Part shown: piece after piece, positions 37,001 through 47,841 of the stretch
Position numbering within the stretch: position 1 is the stretch's first letter
How the letters are laid out: each line of letters starts with the position of its first letter
Source of the DNA: Symsagittifera roscoffensis
Taxonomy: Eukaryota > Xenacoelomorpha > Acoela > Convolutidae
Assembly: GCF_963678635.1 (NCBI RefSeq)
Contig: NC_087062.1
Location: 74,330,349-74,392,348, forward strand
Direction: 5' to 3'
DNA: 62,000 nt
Made by a program: the position numbers and the translations under genes
The notes under the pieces: model-generated
What the model saw: the letters and a program-made list of their open reading frames with translations, nothing else
What the model was told of the DNA's origin: nothing
The model's database searches: none

Positions 37001-38950
37001 CGCTGGGCCAAAACTTTGAATGATTGCATGTTTTGGTTAAAGTTTAAATAATTCTCATTGTGCTTTTCCGACAAGAAACTTTTTTTTGAAGAACTGGTAT
37101 TCTTTCTACTTTGATTTATGATCAACTGATCAACTGAGATCATCAAAGATTTGGTCACTGAGTCTGGCATTTCAGAAGCATGTTTCAGTTATTGGACATA
37201 GCTTAGATCTTGGTTAAGTAGATCTCGGAAACAAAAGACTAGTAGTTTTTTTTTCGAGTTGGTTCGTTGTCGTTTTTTAATACAATTTTTTTTTTGTGAT
37301 AATAATTAATTTTTTTCTCAAACTATTTTTTGATGAATGTTTTCTAAACTGTTTTGAAAAAAAACTTCTCAACATTTATATTTTTGATTCAATTCAAGGT
37401 CCCAATAGTTGCATAAACGAAAAATATCCTAATTTTAACGTATTGAATAATTTTGAAATAAAAAAGTAGTTGATAGTTTAGACTTTGTTTTATATATGAA
37501 AACGATTGTTCTATTGGATAAAACTTCTTTCAATTTTGTCTATTGTTTTGTTTGAGAATTTACTTCTTTTGTTTGAATGTTTTTGGCCAATTATTGAAAA
37601 ATTGAAAAATTTTTGCTTCTTGATGAAAAAACGGAAACAAATTTTGCATAATGTTGAGCAAATCAAACTGACTTCGTCAATTGAGCCAAAAATAAGAATC
37701 ATTTTTTGTATTGTAGATAATAAAGATTGAAATGACTGCCGCAGTTTGTAAAAAACACAGAAAAAATTCTTACATAAAATTTAAAAAAAAAAACAGTTTA
37801 TGCGCAGATATAAGCAAATAAAACAAATTTTCATTTGTCAGCTCATGAGGTAAATTTTTCTGCACATTTTTGATACAATATAAAAAATCAGAGCAAATTA
37901 AAAAAGTTTATTCTTTTTAATAACTGTAGTGTCTGGGAAACGCTGGGAAAAGAGGTTTGATGGAAGCAAGTTTTTGATTAAAGTTTATTTAATGCTCTCT
38001 CTGCTTTTCCTCAAAAATTGTTTTTTTTATTACTGGCACCTCTCAATTTCTTTCTAATTACTGCTCAACTGAGATAATTATTGAATTCATCACTCGTTTT
38101 GGCGTTTCAAAAGCACTTGGCGTTTCAAAAGCACGTTTTATTTCTTAACGACTTACTTTACTCCCCAATGAGTTTCTTTCAGGAAATTTTTGAAAAAACG
38201 TTGCTCTCGAACTGGTTCGTTGTTGCTTTTGAAACAATTTTTTTTCTTTTTAAAATGTTTTCTTGATGAATAATTCTCAATTGATTTGAAAAAACCTTTC
38301 AATAGTTGTCCGGTTGATTTAACCCAATATCCAAAAAATTTTTTAGGCAAATAATATTCTAACTTTACTGTATTGGACAACTTTGCTGCAAAGTGGTAGT
38401 TGATGAGTCAGAACATTTATGTATTATATGGAAATTAGTAGTCCCAGTATTGTCTTTTATTGGTTACAGTTTTTTTCAGGGTGGTTTAGTAAATTATTTG
38501 AGAAACCATTTAATTCTCAGTTTTGTGTAATTGATAGATTTTCATGCTCCTATCGGATCACGAAGAGGATTACTTATTTTTTTCAATCGTTTTTGGAAAT
38601 GATTCGTACAAGATAGTAGAAAATGGTTAAGTGAAACTGATGCCTAAACTTTAAAATGGGTTTTTACTCCAAGAAAATTCTTAAGAGAAATCTTTTGCTT
38701 TTTACAGAGTTTTTGTATATTTTGAAATTGAACTTTTTTTGGGATCTTTTTGGGATCTTTTTTTTTGAAAATGAAGTTAGATGTTTTTTATAGAAGCAAT
38801 GAAGAAAAATCACACTTTCGTGTATGCTGTTTACGCCCTTCAATTTTTTTTCTTTCTGGCAGTTCAACCATTTTGAAATTGATCAATTTGGGTTGAACTC
38901 GGAATTTATGGTAAGGACTTGTGTTAATATTGTTTTTTGATTAAGCTTAA
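34080..38950. repeat. Old, diverged tandem array of ~0.9-1.1-kb units
   Basis: The motif AACGCTGGGCCAAAATATTG recurs in decaying form near 34275, 35378, 36060, 36995 and 37930. In each unit it is followed by TTTTGGTTAAAG-like and CTTAGACC...CGATTATATCTCGGAA-like stretches in the same order (34470, 35605, 36330, 37200). This points to about five ancient copies. No copy carries a convincing gene. The many short F/K/L-rich frames are AT-rich shadows. Confidence 0.7.
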
Positions 38951-39109
38951 AACAAGTGTAAGTTGTTGCTCCAAGTTTATGTCAGGTTGAATTTAAAAAA
39001 GTTCTGTATTTTAGGTCGAAAAAACCACATATTGCCTGTTTTAGTTATGCGGTACCTATTTTAGTTATTTTTTTTACGAAGTAACGGAACATCAAAATAA
39101 TTGAAACCT

Positions 39110-39990
39110 TCTTGGCTGAAATTACAATCAGTTCATGCTTAAGATCAATTGGTGTTCGCAGTTGCCCTAACGACATATCATTAAGCGAAAGTTACCAATA
39201 AGCCCTCTGCAAAATGAGCTCAACTTTAGAACCAATAGGTATCCAGACTAAGGAAACTTGTTCGCCAACTAGCCAAAAACTCTGAAAAACTTGTTAAAAC
39301 TTTGACTTTTGAAAATTTTTGAGCCAGCAGAGAAAATCAGTTTTTAGTTAGCTCAACAAATTTTAAAAGTTTTTAAAAAAGTTTCAGAATAATGGGCTTT
39401 TTGGAAGACAAATTTCTTTAGAGCTCTCTCAAAATGAATAAGTTAAAAGAATTAAACTTGAATTTAGATATTTTGCTCAGTTTTTTCAAAGTACGGAACA
39501 TCAAAATAATCAAAATCACAATTAAGAAAAAAACAATAAAATCTATCTTGAAACCAATTGGTATTCGCAATTTGCCAAACCAAGTGTCAAATCGGAAAAA
39601 TTACGAATGCGCTCTCTGCAAAATGAATTCAACTTAAAAAACCATTGGTATCTAGACTAAAAAAAATTGTCCGCCAATTAGCCAAATATTCTGAAATTTT
39701 TCTTGGATTTTTTTACATTTTGTAATTGTAAACAAAAACATCTGTTTTTTTAACAACAAATTTCAAGTTTTTAAGCAAACTTTTTGGAACATATTTGGTT
39801 TGTTGGCGGACCAGTTTTCTTAGTTCTCTCTGCAAAATAACTTCGTACGTGCTCTCTGCAAAGTGAATTCACTAACTGCTAAATGAGTTCAACATAGAAA
39901 AAATAAATTTAGCCAGACTGAACAAATTTATCCCCAAACTAGCCAAAAATTTTGAAAGTTTTTCAAGGACTCTTGAAGTTTGTTGCGCTA
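39110..39990. repeat. Three diverged ~390-bp tandem units
   Basis: The series CAATTGGTGTTCGCA, CTCTCTGCAAAATGA(A/G)(C/T)TCAAC, GTATC(C/T)AGACTAA, CGCCAA(C/T)TAGCCAAA occurs in order at about 39145-39300, 39540-39700 and (partly) 39845-39960. Confidence 0.75.
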
Positions 39991-40239
39991 AATGAAGAAA
40001 AATTTTAAATTCGACAACATTGCTCGAATTTATTCCAATTAATTTTTTGTTTTTGAGCTCCTAGATTATATTTACCGAAATTACTTAACTAATAGTTAAA
40101 TTACTTAACTTAACTAATTAGTTAACGAAAAGAACCAAAAATAGCATCGGAACCAATTACTCTAATGGTGTTCGCGTGTCTTAGAACGATATGCGGCTAC
40201 GAATCTATATAGGCTACGAGTCTTCACTTTTATCATTTT
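39991..40239. other. AT-rich spacer with a 16-bp palindrome
   Basis: TTAACTAATTAGTTAA at 40110-40125 is a perfect palindrome. No gene seen. Confidence 0.55.
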
Positions 40240-40800
40240 TAGTCCCAAGCACAAAGAGCGTTTGCAACATGTCATACGAGAAAGGTTCTCTGCACAAGAA
40301 AATTATCTGAGAAAACTAACTTTTTCGATACACTTTAAAAGAATTTCTCAAAATTTGATCGTACTGTGCCAACAAAAATTATTTTTTCAAAAACAAAGAC
40401 TGACACAATTTCCGTCCGCTGACACAATGATGGAACTTCAATTGAGAAGGTAACTCAGATTACTGTAGACACAATGGTACAAAAACAGGCGTTTCAAAAG
40501 CAGTGATCCATTAAATCATTTTTATGTGGGTTAAATGTGTTACTAAAAACCAGTTTAAAAAAAAATAAAAAAAATGAGCACCTCCAGTTGTCATGACATT
40601 CTATTTAATTTCAACAGGAGTGTATACCAGTTTCAGCGCCTCGTTTAGTACTACATCAAACTCAGCTTTGTTCAGAAAAATCTCAATCCTAGAACCAAAA
40701 GTGCCTGTTTTAAAAATTTTTTTTGAACATGCTCCGTTTTCAAAAAATTAAACTCATATTGTTGTTAAGTAATTTTTGTCGTTTGCTGTAACACTTCTAA
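40240..40800. repeat. Dispersed repeat, copy 1
   Basis: Its start (AGAGCGTTTGCAACATGTC, near 40256) recurs at about 41146. Its body (40340-40760: CAACAAAAATTATTTT, ATGATGG, TAACTC.GATTACTGTAGAC, CCTCGTTTA..ACTACATC, GTGCCTG...GAACAT) recurs at 44165-44730 with larger spacing. Confidence 0.7.
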
Positions 40801-42410
40801 AAGCATATACATAAGCTTGAGAATAATTGAGTGTAGTCAATTCATTTAGCAAAGTATTGAAGAACCTCTCTTTTTTGGATGACCCGCAAATATTTTATCA
40901 ACTATTTACAAAGACGAATTTCCACCTACATAACTTTTTGAGTTTTTCTTTATTTAAAGTTAAGTATTACTTGATGGAAAAAGTCAAATGGTCGGGAATC
41001 AGGCCGGCCAGATTGAATAAATCAACAAAAAAAAATGATCCGCTATGAGTCATTCAGATTTTAACACTGCGCTTTTTTTACTTTCCCTTGGCTCTAAAAA
41101 AGTTTTCTGTCGAAATCATTTTCATCATTTTTAGTGCCGAGGACAGAGAGCGTTCGCAACATGTCTTGTGAGGAATTTTCTCTGCTCAAGAAAAGTAGGT
41201 GCTCTAAATTACATGTGGCTGGTTACATGTGGCTGGAATTACCCCGAACTTAAAAGACTTTTGGTTGAAAAAGCAATCTATCATGAGTTAAATAATCTAA
41301 GTTCTTTAATTTTGCGAATATTCGCCTCGGCCGTCGCCGTTCCGAGGTTATAACCCGAGCCTGTGCTTTTTAATTTAGAACTAGGGAGTCAAGTACCGTC
41401 ACTTTCCATATAACATTTCTCCGGAAAGTACATAGCCACTGGAAGTAAAACTTAACTGTATAACGGTTGGCTGCAGTCAAGATCATCTCCTACGTGCTTT
41501 TCACCGTCCCTACCAAAACCAGTTCAATGTCGTCTTTCAAAAGATCGGGTTAACGAACGTGTTACTGTCTAACAGCTAGCAATCGAACTCTACAAATTAA
41601 GTAGTTAGTTGCAGGAGTAGTGAACTCATGACTGGGTCTCAGTATCCCCAGAAGTGAGGCCACTTCTAAAAAACGGCCAATTCATCATGATTAAAATAAC
41701 TCTTGTTTTTGTTAAGTGGAGAAATTACCTCAACCATTAGAGATGTATCGAGCATTTTCTAGATCCTAACTCTTAACTCCAAACCACAAAAAAGTATTCA
41801 GGTTTTATTACTTTTGCGACAAGGAAGGGTATTGCACTCGGGTACAAAATTTTTTTTCAGTAAAAGTTATCATCCTCAAGACTCACTTCTAGACTCCCTC
41901 ACTTCTTCGTCCGCTTTCAAAAAATACTCCTCTCGGTTGAAAAAATAAGGTATGGTTGAGTTGGTTATTTTAAATATCCGTCAGCTTAACAATTTGCTTC
42001 AGAATTTGGTTGTGATGTCTCCAACTCAATTTATTCAAATTCAGCCAACTCGTCTGAAAAGAGTTCGACTTATTTTATATTGGTTTAGTGACGTTGTTTC
42101 GAATATTTTTAAAAGACAAATAAATTTATGCTCACCACTGGATCGGAAAAACTGCTAAGAAGTTCTACATAAGTTTTAGTTCAAGTTTTACTTGACAACA
42201 ACTTTCATGGGCTTTTGTGTGTTTTCATCGTTTTCGGCTTAATAAAATACTGTCTATGTTAATTCGGTTTAATGGCCCATATTGCGCCTTTCGATGGGCG
42301 AAAATAAATTGTGTATGCGGGCCTGTACTTTGAGGGTGAGGGTGACTTAATAACGTCTTATTAGTGTTGAAAGTTTTGATTTTTTTGTGTTTTTGTTTCG
42401 TTTTCTCCAC
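40801..42410. other. No supported gene
   Basis: Contains a second short copy of the AGAGCGTTCGCAACATGTC motif (41145) and a direct duplication of ACATGTGGCTGGTT (near 41210). A moderately GC-richer stretch (41320-41650) has no recognisable content. Frames here are short and unsupported. Confidence 0.4.
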
Positions 42411-42715
42411 CTTCATAGGTTTTGGCCTATTAAACACCGGTTTAGTCGCCTGATATTGCGACGTTTCATGAATTGTGCTTTTTTAGGATGTGGGGTCCTA
42501 CTTTTTTCTCTTTCTTTTCGATTTGTTTTTTATTCCTTTTTCTTCGGTTTAACAGGTTTTGGCCTATTAAACACCGGTTTAGTCACCTGATATTGCGACG
42601 TTTCATGAATTGTGTTTTTTTAGAATGTGGGGTCCTAATCTTTTTCATTTTCTTTCCGATTTGTTTTTTTATTCCTTTTTCTTCGGCTTAATAGGTTTCG
42701 GCCAACATAATATTG
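42411..42715. repeat. ~137-bp tandem repeat, two and a bit copies
   Basis: GGTTTTGGCCTATTAAACAC occurs at about 42418 and 42555, followed each time by CGACGTTTCATGAATTGTG and a T-rich tail. A third, partial copy starts at 42695. Confidence 0.85.
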
Positions 42716-44149
42716 GCATAGTGGCCGCATAATTTTTTCTTTGACGCGAGAACAAAGTTTGCGTGTCTGTTTGTTTGTTTTAGGGTTTGGGTACTTGGTA
42801 ATTAAAAAAGTTTACGGGATTTGTTCTCTAAGCCTACTCAGGCTTTGTTGCGCTTGATAACTTTTCCTTCGACGCTTGTTTCACTAGCTTTTGTCCTGGC
42901 TTCCTTTTGTTTCAAAACTAGCCTGATCGATAGATTTAGTTTTCAGCGGCTTTCTTGTTTTGTATCGCAATTGGTTCGAAGCTCACCTTCGCTTCTGTGT
43001 ATGAATTAATATCGGGATATAACCAGACAGCCAAAAATGTTACCAAACAGTTTGGGAGTTCAAAGATAGACCCCTCCTGATTGCAGTTCATCGTTCGAAA
43101 ACGCGTTGTCTTCACCACAGAGAAAAATTATTTTCTGAACTCCATCCTTCTCGATTCTTGAATCACGACTGATAACGATTGTAGCTGCACAATCGTTACG
43201 TGCCCAAGTCTTTTCTTTTGTTCGTAGTCGCTCGATGTTAATCCCAATTTCCGTCTTCTCATTTGTTTCTCTCGTCTTTTTCCTAAGAGTTGAGTGAAAT
43301 TGAAACTCTTTTTGAGCCTTATTTTTTCAGCTCATTTAACAAGATAAGGTCTTAATTTTTGTGTTTGAAGTTTCGTACGCTTCATATTTTCAAATTTTAA
43401 TACAATGCTTTCTGGTGGAATAGCACACCAAAAGAACCACCTTACCAACAGCTCATGGGACAAGCATCAAAACGTCTGATCGCGTCTGATTTGTCCTGTA
43501 AAGATCTCTTGGCTTTAAAAACAAAAATTGTTTCTGGGGTCGATACCGTCCAATCTAAGAATATACACTTTTGATTTTCTAGTGAAACTCCTTGCTTTAT
43601 AGACAAAGTTGGTCGTGCCATCCATCTTGAGTAACTTCTTTCCGCAGACGCAACTATATTTTTCACATTTTTTTGATCCTAGAAGGAATCCAATAGCGAT
43701 TTTAAGCCGCCGAAATCTCAAACTTCAATCCTAAAATTTTACTCCGGATTACATTCAACAATTACAATCCGAATTGATTCTGAAAAGCGTTAAATTTTTT
43801 TTTACTTCAGTAAGTTTCTAGTTTCAAAATCATATGAGATATTTCAAGTCAAAAATGGGCTCGGCTCAACTTTTTTGATTAAGTTTTTTTTAGCTATTTG
43901 ACATTTTGCTAATGCAAAACTAAATATCAATGCATCGTTGTATGTTCCATTCACGTGCTCCGAACATTTGATAGATTAGTTTTTGTCACGTGCTTTGATA
44001 GAGCTTGTTTTCCCCCATACTGATAAGTCTAGAAATACGAGTAAAGCTAGAAGGCGAGCGGGCGAAACACGCAACCCAAGTATGGCCGACAGTAGAACTG
44101 TTTGCAGAAACTAGTGATGTTTCAATTTCTACAATTGTTATCCTATATA
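42716..44149. other. No supported gene
   Basis: Short frames on both strands (for example 43442-43721) lack domains, starts in context or splice logic. Confidence 0.4.
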
Positions 44150-44780
44150 AATAGTTTCTTGAAACTTGATCGAACCGTTGCAACAAAAACTATTTTGCCA
44201 AAAATATGGACTTGTACTTACAACTTCATGGAGGTTTGGCATCTTGAATTTTGTTCACATTTTCTTAGTGTCTGAAATGTTTCAGAAAACAAGTGGAGGC
44301 TCGGGCTCACTTTATTATGTTCTGTCCTCTGGCATAATGATGGTAATTCTCCTGAAAACGTAACTCGAATTACTATAGACGCGAGGGTACAACTCCAGGC
44401 GATTTGAAAAACGTGATCCAACAAAGCCTCACTATTTTCAGAGATAAAGGCAATAGTAAAATCTCTTATTCTCTCGTTTTTTTTTCTAATGGGTGAAAAT
44501 CCAACGAAACTTCACTATTATGAGAAATAAATAGAATTGTAAAATTCAGTTATAATAAATGTGATCACTTCGGGTTTTCAAAGCGTTTTATTAAGTTTCT
44601 ACGTGAGTGTGTAGCAGTTCCATCCCCTCGTTTACCACTACATCCTACCTGAGCTTTGTTATAAAAATCTCATTGCTAGAAGCAAATATGCCTGATTTAC
44701 AAAATTGTTTCATTGAACATATTCCATTTTCAAAATTTTTCATTTCATTCTGTTGTTCCATGTTTTTTTTGTATCGTGCA
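44150..44780. repeat. Dispersed repeat, copy 2
   Basis: Diverged relative of 40320-40800 in the same orientation, with about 100 bp of extra sequence around 44215-44315. Confidence 0.65.
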
Positions 44781-45839
44781 ATGAGCTAATTAGGAGGAAA
44801 AAGTTTTTGAACTATCTAGCACTACTGATATAAATAGGATGTTTCCGCGCAAACTTTTTAACTTATTATAAAAACCTTGTATCTTTCTGTTTTCAAAGAT
44901 AAGCATTTATCCGGAGAATAACATTTGATATATAGATAACTCGGGACCCTTTGTACCATTATATGCAAATTTAGTAGACTTTAATTTCTTTTTTCCTCAG
45001 AAAATCACATTATTGGAATTTTGTTTGTCTGAGCAAGGTTTGTTAGTATAAATTTCAAAGAATTTAATTTTTTTTGGAAAGCTTACAGATGTAAGTAAAA
45101 CCTATTTTATTACAATTCTGTAGCCTCAAATAGATATTTTATTTTTAACCGTCTATAATCTGAACACAATTTAAAGCAGTTTTTTAAAATTGATTCAACA
45201 AACGTTTTACCATCCAAATGCTAATGACCGAAAATTTTAAGTTATAATGATTGGAATCGAAAACGCAACTTAAGAAGAATGTTTCCGCAAATAAGTTTTG
45301 AACAAAACAAAAAGCTTATTTTTTCACTAATTAGTACTTCACGTGCTCTCCTTTTGCCTGACTCATAATCGTAATTATTTTGCATTGAAAAAATGGGAGT
45401 TTTCAGCAAACTTTGAGATTTATTCACCCGAAATTCAACAAAAGAATGAGCCAGTTCCCTAAAATTTTGCTGATTTTTTTTGCCCAGTTTTTTTGCTTCA
45501 TGTATTCCAAAGATGTCGATTGAAATCCAGTCTAGACTTTTTGCATGAAAAAGAATTTTTCTGATACCGTTTTAGTTGAAAAACCTCGTAATAATTTGGG
45601 TAGTATGGGATCTTGCATCCAAAAAACTTGCGACGATGATTCCTTCAATGAGTTTTGGTCGAGTTCTGCTTTAAATTGAGATTCCACTCCAGAGCATTAA
45701 GCTTTTTTGCCATCGTTCATTATCGATATTTTTTTTTTGGGAACAAATTTGGTCGTTTGGTACTAAACACAAGTCATCTCGGATCATCGGACATTAAAGC
45801 AAGCCTAGTATCGTCCGAGAAAAGTATACTGAGTTAGGA
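44781..45839. other. Flank of the retroelement, no supported gene
   Basis: AT-rich sequence without strand bias, in contrast to the strongly biased DNA to the right. The left edge of the retroelement should lie somewhere here or just beyond. Confidence 0.4.
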
Positions 45840-46029
45840 CCGAGTTGGTTAACTCATAGAGTAATTTCGGATAGGGTACACCGTCTGCTCGTCACGCTAT
45901 CTTATTTTCGGCCGGATAGATTCGTGCAACTTCTTAGTCTAATACCGATCCTAATCTTACTCTTATACTATCTAGTCTCAGGTTGTTTAACTAGTCTCTG
46001 CTAGGCTCAATAGATCTAGGGTATACTGG

Positions 46030-46035
46030 TTTATT
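46030..46035 (-). promoter_or_regulatory. AATAAA in candidate LTR
   Basis: Reads GCAATAAACC on the minus strand. It is the only canonical polyadenylation signal in the candidate LTR. Confidence 0.4.
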
Positions 46036-46096
46036 GCGGCTGCTGAAGTGCTCGGGAGAGTCCAACTAATTTCTAAGTTAAATTCAAATCTCTCTG

Positions 46097-46137
46097 GTGC
46101 TGAAATTACAAGTAACTTCAGCACTTACAAATAAGTG
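46097..46137. other. Overlapping hairpins in candidate LTR
   Basis: GTGCTGAA-A-TTAC (46097-46109) pairs with GTAA-C-TTCAGCAC (46112-46124). CACTTA (46122-46127) pairs perfectly with TAAGTG (46132-46137). The two stems share three bases and so are mutually constrained. Confidence 0.7.
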
Positions 46138-46157
46138 GGTTGTTAGTTAGATGGATC

Positions 46158-46214
46158 ATGATTGGTTAATATTAAATACTTTACATTGGTAAAATATCTA
46201 AATTATCCAATCAT
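46158..46214. promoter_or_regulatory. Inverted CCAAT boxes
   Basis: ATGATTGGTTAAT (46158-46170) is mirrored, with one mismatch, by ATTATCCAATCAT (46202-46214). A third ATTGG lies between them (46185). Paired CCAAT boxes fit NF-Y-type promoter elements in a U3 region. Confidence 0.4.
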
Positions 46215-46322
46215 AAAATGTAGTTTAGATCAGGTTCCACCCATCCGGGTTTTACAGAGTTTTTTAGAATAGTTCTTCTGCAATTCGAAGGATGGATGAT
46301 GGAAGTTGGTGTTTGGCGAACA

Positions 46323-46346
46323 TCTTATTTCTTCTGTTTCCTTTTT
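46323..46346 (-). other. Candidate polypurine tract
   Basis: On the minus strand the 24 bases before TGTTCGCC are purines except for one C and two T (ending GAAGAAATAAGA). This suits a plus-strand primer just before a 3' LTR. A weaker alternative is GAGAGAGAA at about 46690. Confidence 0.35.
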
Positions 46347-46587
46347 GTTAAAGAAGTTCCAGGAAGCTGGAGTTAGAGACATAAGACGTTGTGTCTTCTA
46401 GTGACAACGACTAAGTCTTCGCAACAAACTCAAATCTGATTTCAGAATGGTTGGCTATGTCAGGTTTTTCTGTTCTGCGTGGAGAACTTCTTTTGTGTCT
46501 GGTCTAGTTTGGGAATGGCGTGGAGATTGTGCGTGGAGGGGATGCCTGGTTACTCGGATCTGTACGTATACTTGAACATCGAGGTGG

Positions 46588-46743
46588 TCATTGGTCTAGT
46601 TCAATGAAGTCCTTTTCTGCGAAGTCAAGTCGTACTCTAAATCCTTTGAGTTGTGATTGTGAGTGGCATATCGATTGTGGTTGGTCATTCTCTCTCGAGT
46701 GTAGTGGGATCTTTAGATGTTCGTCCTTGGTGTGTATTCTGAT
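46588..46743 (-). other. 51-codon open frame without ATG, possible exon
   Basis: The frame runs from after a TAG to TGA and ends LKGFRVRLDFAEKDFIELDQ, a protein-like composition. It starts next to CATAG and ATCAG acceptor-like sequences. It could be a small 3' exon of the retroelement reached by splicing. I recognise no domain. Confidence 0.25.
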
Positions 46744-46861
46744 CTATGTATTGCATAATGTAATTTACATTTTATAAAACATTTATTAGTTTAATATTTT
46801 TTAATTATGATTTTAGTTAGTTGTTTTCACAAAAGCTTTTTGTTTTAGTTCGGTTATTTTG

Positions 46862-46889
46862 AAGAGTTACTCACACTTGAGTAGCTCTT
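46862..46889. other. 12-bp hairpin in element 3' region
   Basis: AAGAGTTACTCA (46862-46873) pairs with TGAGTAGCTCTT (46878-46889) with one mismatch around CACT. It could be an RNA structure in the 3' untranslated region of the element. Confidence 0.7.
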
Positions 46890-47514
46890 ATTAAAAATAG
46901 TGGTGTGGTCACAAAGCGTGGATGTAGCGCGGTGGGTTAGGCCGGCTATAGAGCATGCTCAGGACGTCCTTCCTGGTGGGTTAGGCCAGGAGTGGGAGTA
47001 TGATTTCATGCGGTTTTTGTGAGGGGTCCTGTTATGTGACAACGTTTTATGTTGGGTTTGTTGTGGTTTTTCTTATGTTTTGTTGGTTGTGTCCTTTTTT
47101 CAAAAATCAAATTGTTTGTGGTATGGGTTTGTCTTTCGACTTTTTTGTGTTTTATTATTTCTTTCTTAGACTTTATAATAGTCTTCAAAAGAATAAATTA
47201 TCCAGTTTTAAACTGGGTTAATCCGGTTTAGGTACCGTTGGTTTCCTTTTCTTAGTCATGCTGTTATTCTATGATTTGTGGTATTTAGTAAGCTGCGTTG
47301 GTTAGTTTTGTTTAGTATATGATTCCTTTCCAACCGGGTTAAAGGAAAGTTTGAAACATGTTATTATATGTTAGAGTTGTTGAGTGTGAAAACTTGAAAC
47401 TGAAATTCATTATTTTAAACAATTCTTCGTGGGCGAGCTGTGCGAGTGTGGATAGAATTTCTGTGCGAATGAATGAAAATATCAAAAGGTTAGTACTGCA
47501 ATTGCATTTTATTA

Positions 47515-47631
47515 ATTTACTGCATAGAATTTGGAAATTTACTGCTAGTTATGGGGGAATTTTAAGTTACAAATTTTCATCATAATTAGATTTACTGCTT
47601 GTGGGGAAAATTTTAGAAATGAATTTACTGC
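47515..47631. promoter_or_regulatory. Four ATTTACTGC motifs
   Basis: Exact copies at 47515-47523, 47537-47545, 47590-47598 and 47623-47631 (GCAGTAAAT on the element strand). The last two pairs lie in a ~50-bp imperfect repeat with GTGGGG. The density is far above chance and may mark a protein or small-RNA binding region in the element RNA. Confidence 0.55.
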
Positions 47632-47751
47632 ATTGGTATTAAATTTATAAATTTATAAGTGTAAGAGATTAATAGAATTGTTGAAGTCTGTTTGATGAAA
47701 TTTATCTTTATTTGTTTTTTGTGGTTTTTGTAGGTGATCGTCGGATGAAGG

Positions 47752-47838
47752 CTAAAAATCTAAGGAAAACATGGATAAAGTATGGTGAGTTTTTTAATAT
47801 TTCAATTAGTTAGTTATATTCATTTAATTCATACTTAC
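47752..47838 (-). other. Candidate 87-nt intron just after the ORF601 stop
   Basis: On the minus strand the ORF ends TAA, followed directly by CAG|GTAAGTATG, a perfect donor. An acceptor TTTTTAG lies at 47758-47752, and TAACTAAC branch-like sequences lie within. An alternative AG lies 8 bases upstream of the acceptor. An intron right after the stop could allow alternative C-termini or join to the 51-codon frame. Confidence 0.45.
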
Positions 47839-47841
47839 CTG

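Larger units (their letters stand above)
45840..46322 (-). repeat. Tentative 3' LTR (only right edge argued)
   Basis: Read on the minus strand, the region begins TGTTCGCC at 46322, directly after a purine-rich tract. It then carries CCAAT boxes (46158-46214), two overlapping hairpins (46097-46137) and AATAAA (46035-46030). This order suits U3-R-U5. The second LTR is not in the window, so the boundaries cannot be proven. The lower limit of 45840 marks only a change in sequence character. Confidence 0.3.
46347..47751 (-). other. Element 3' non-coding region
   Basis: About 1.4 kb between the 601-codon ORF and the candidate LTR. It keeps the element's strand bias and holds the hairpin at 46862, the 51-codon frame at 46588 and a direct repeat GGTGGGTTAGGCC (about 46939 and 46975). 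It also has a perfect 15-base CCAGTTTTAAACTGG at 47202 and four ATTTACTGC motifs. No longer ORF. Confidence 0.5.

Noticed and set aside
47000-47231. 60-74-codon frames in the element 3' region
   Set aside because: T-rich or K-rich low-complexity frames without ATG context or domain.
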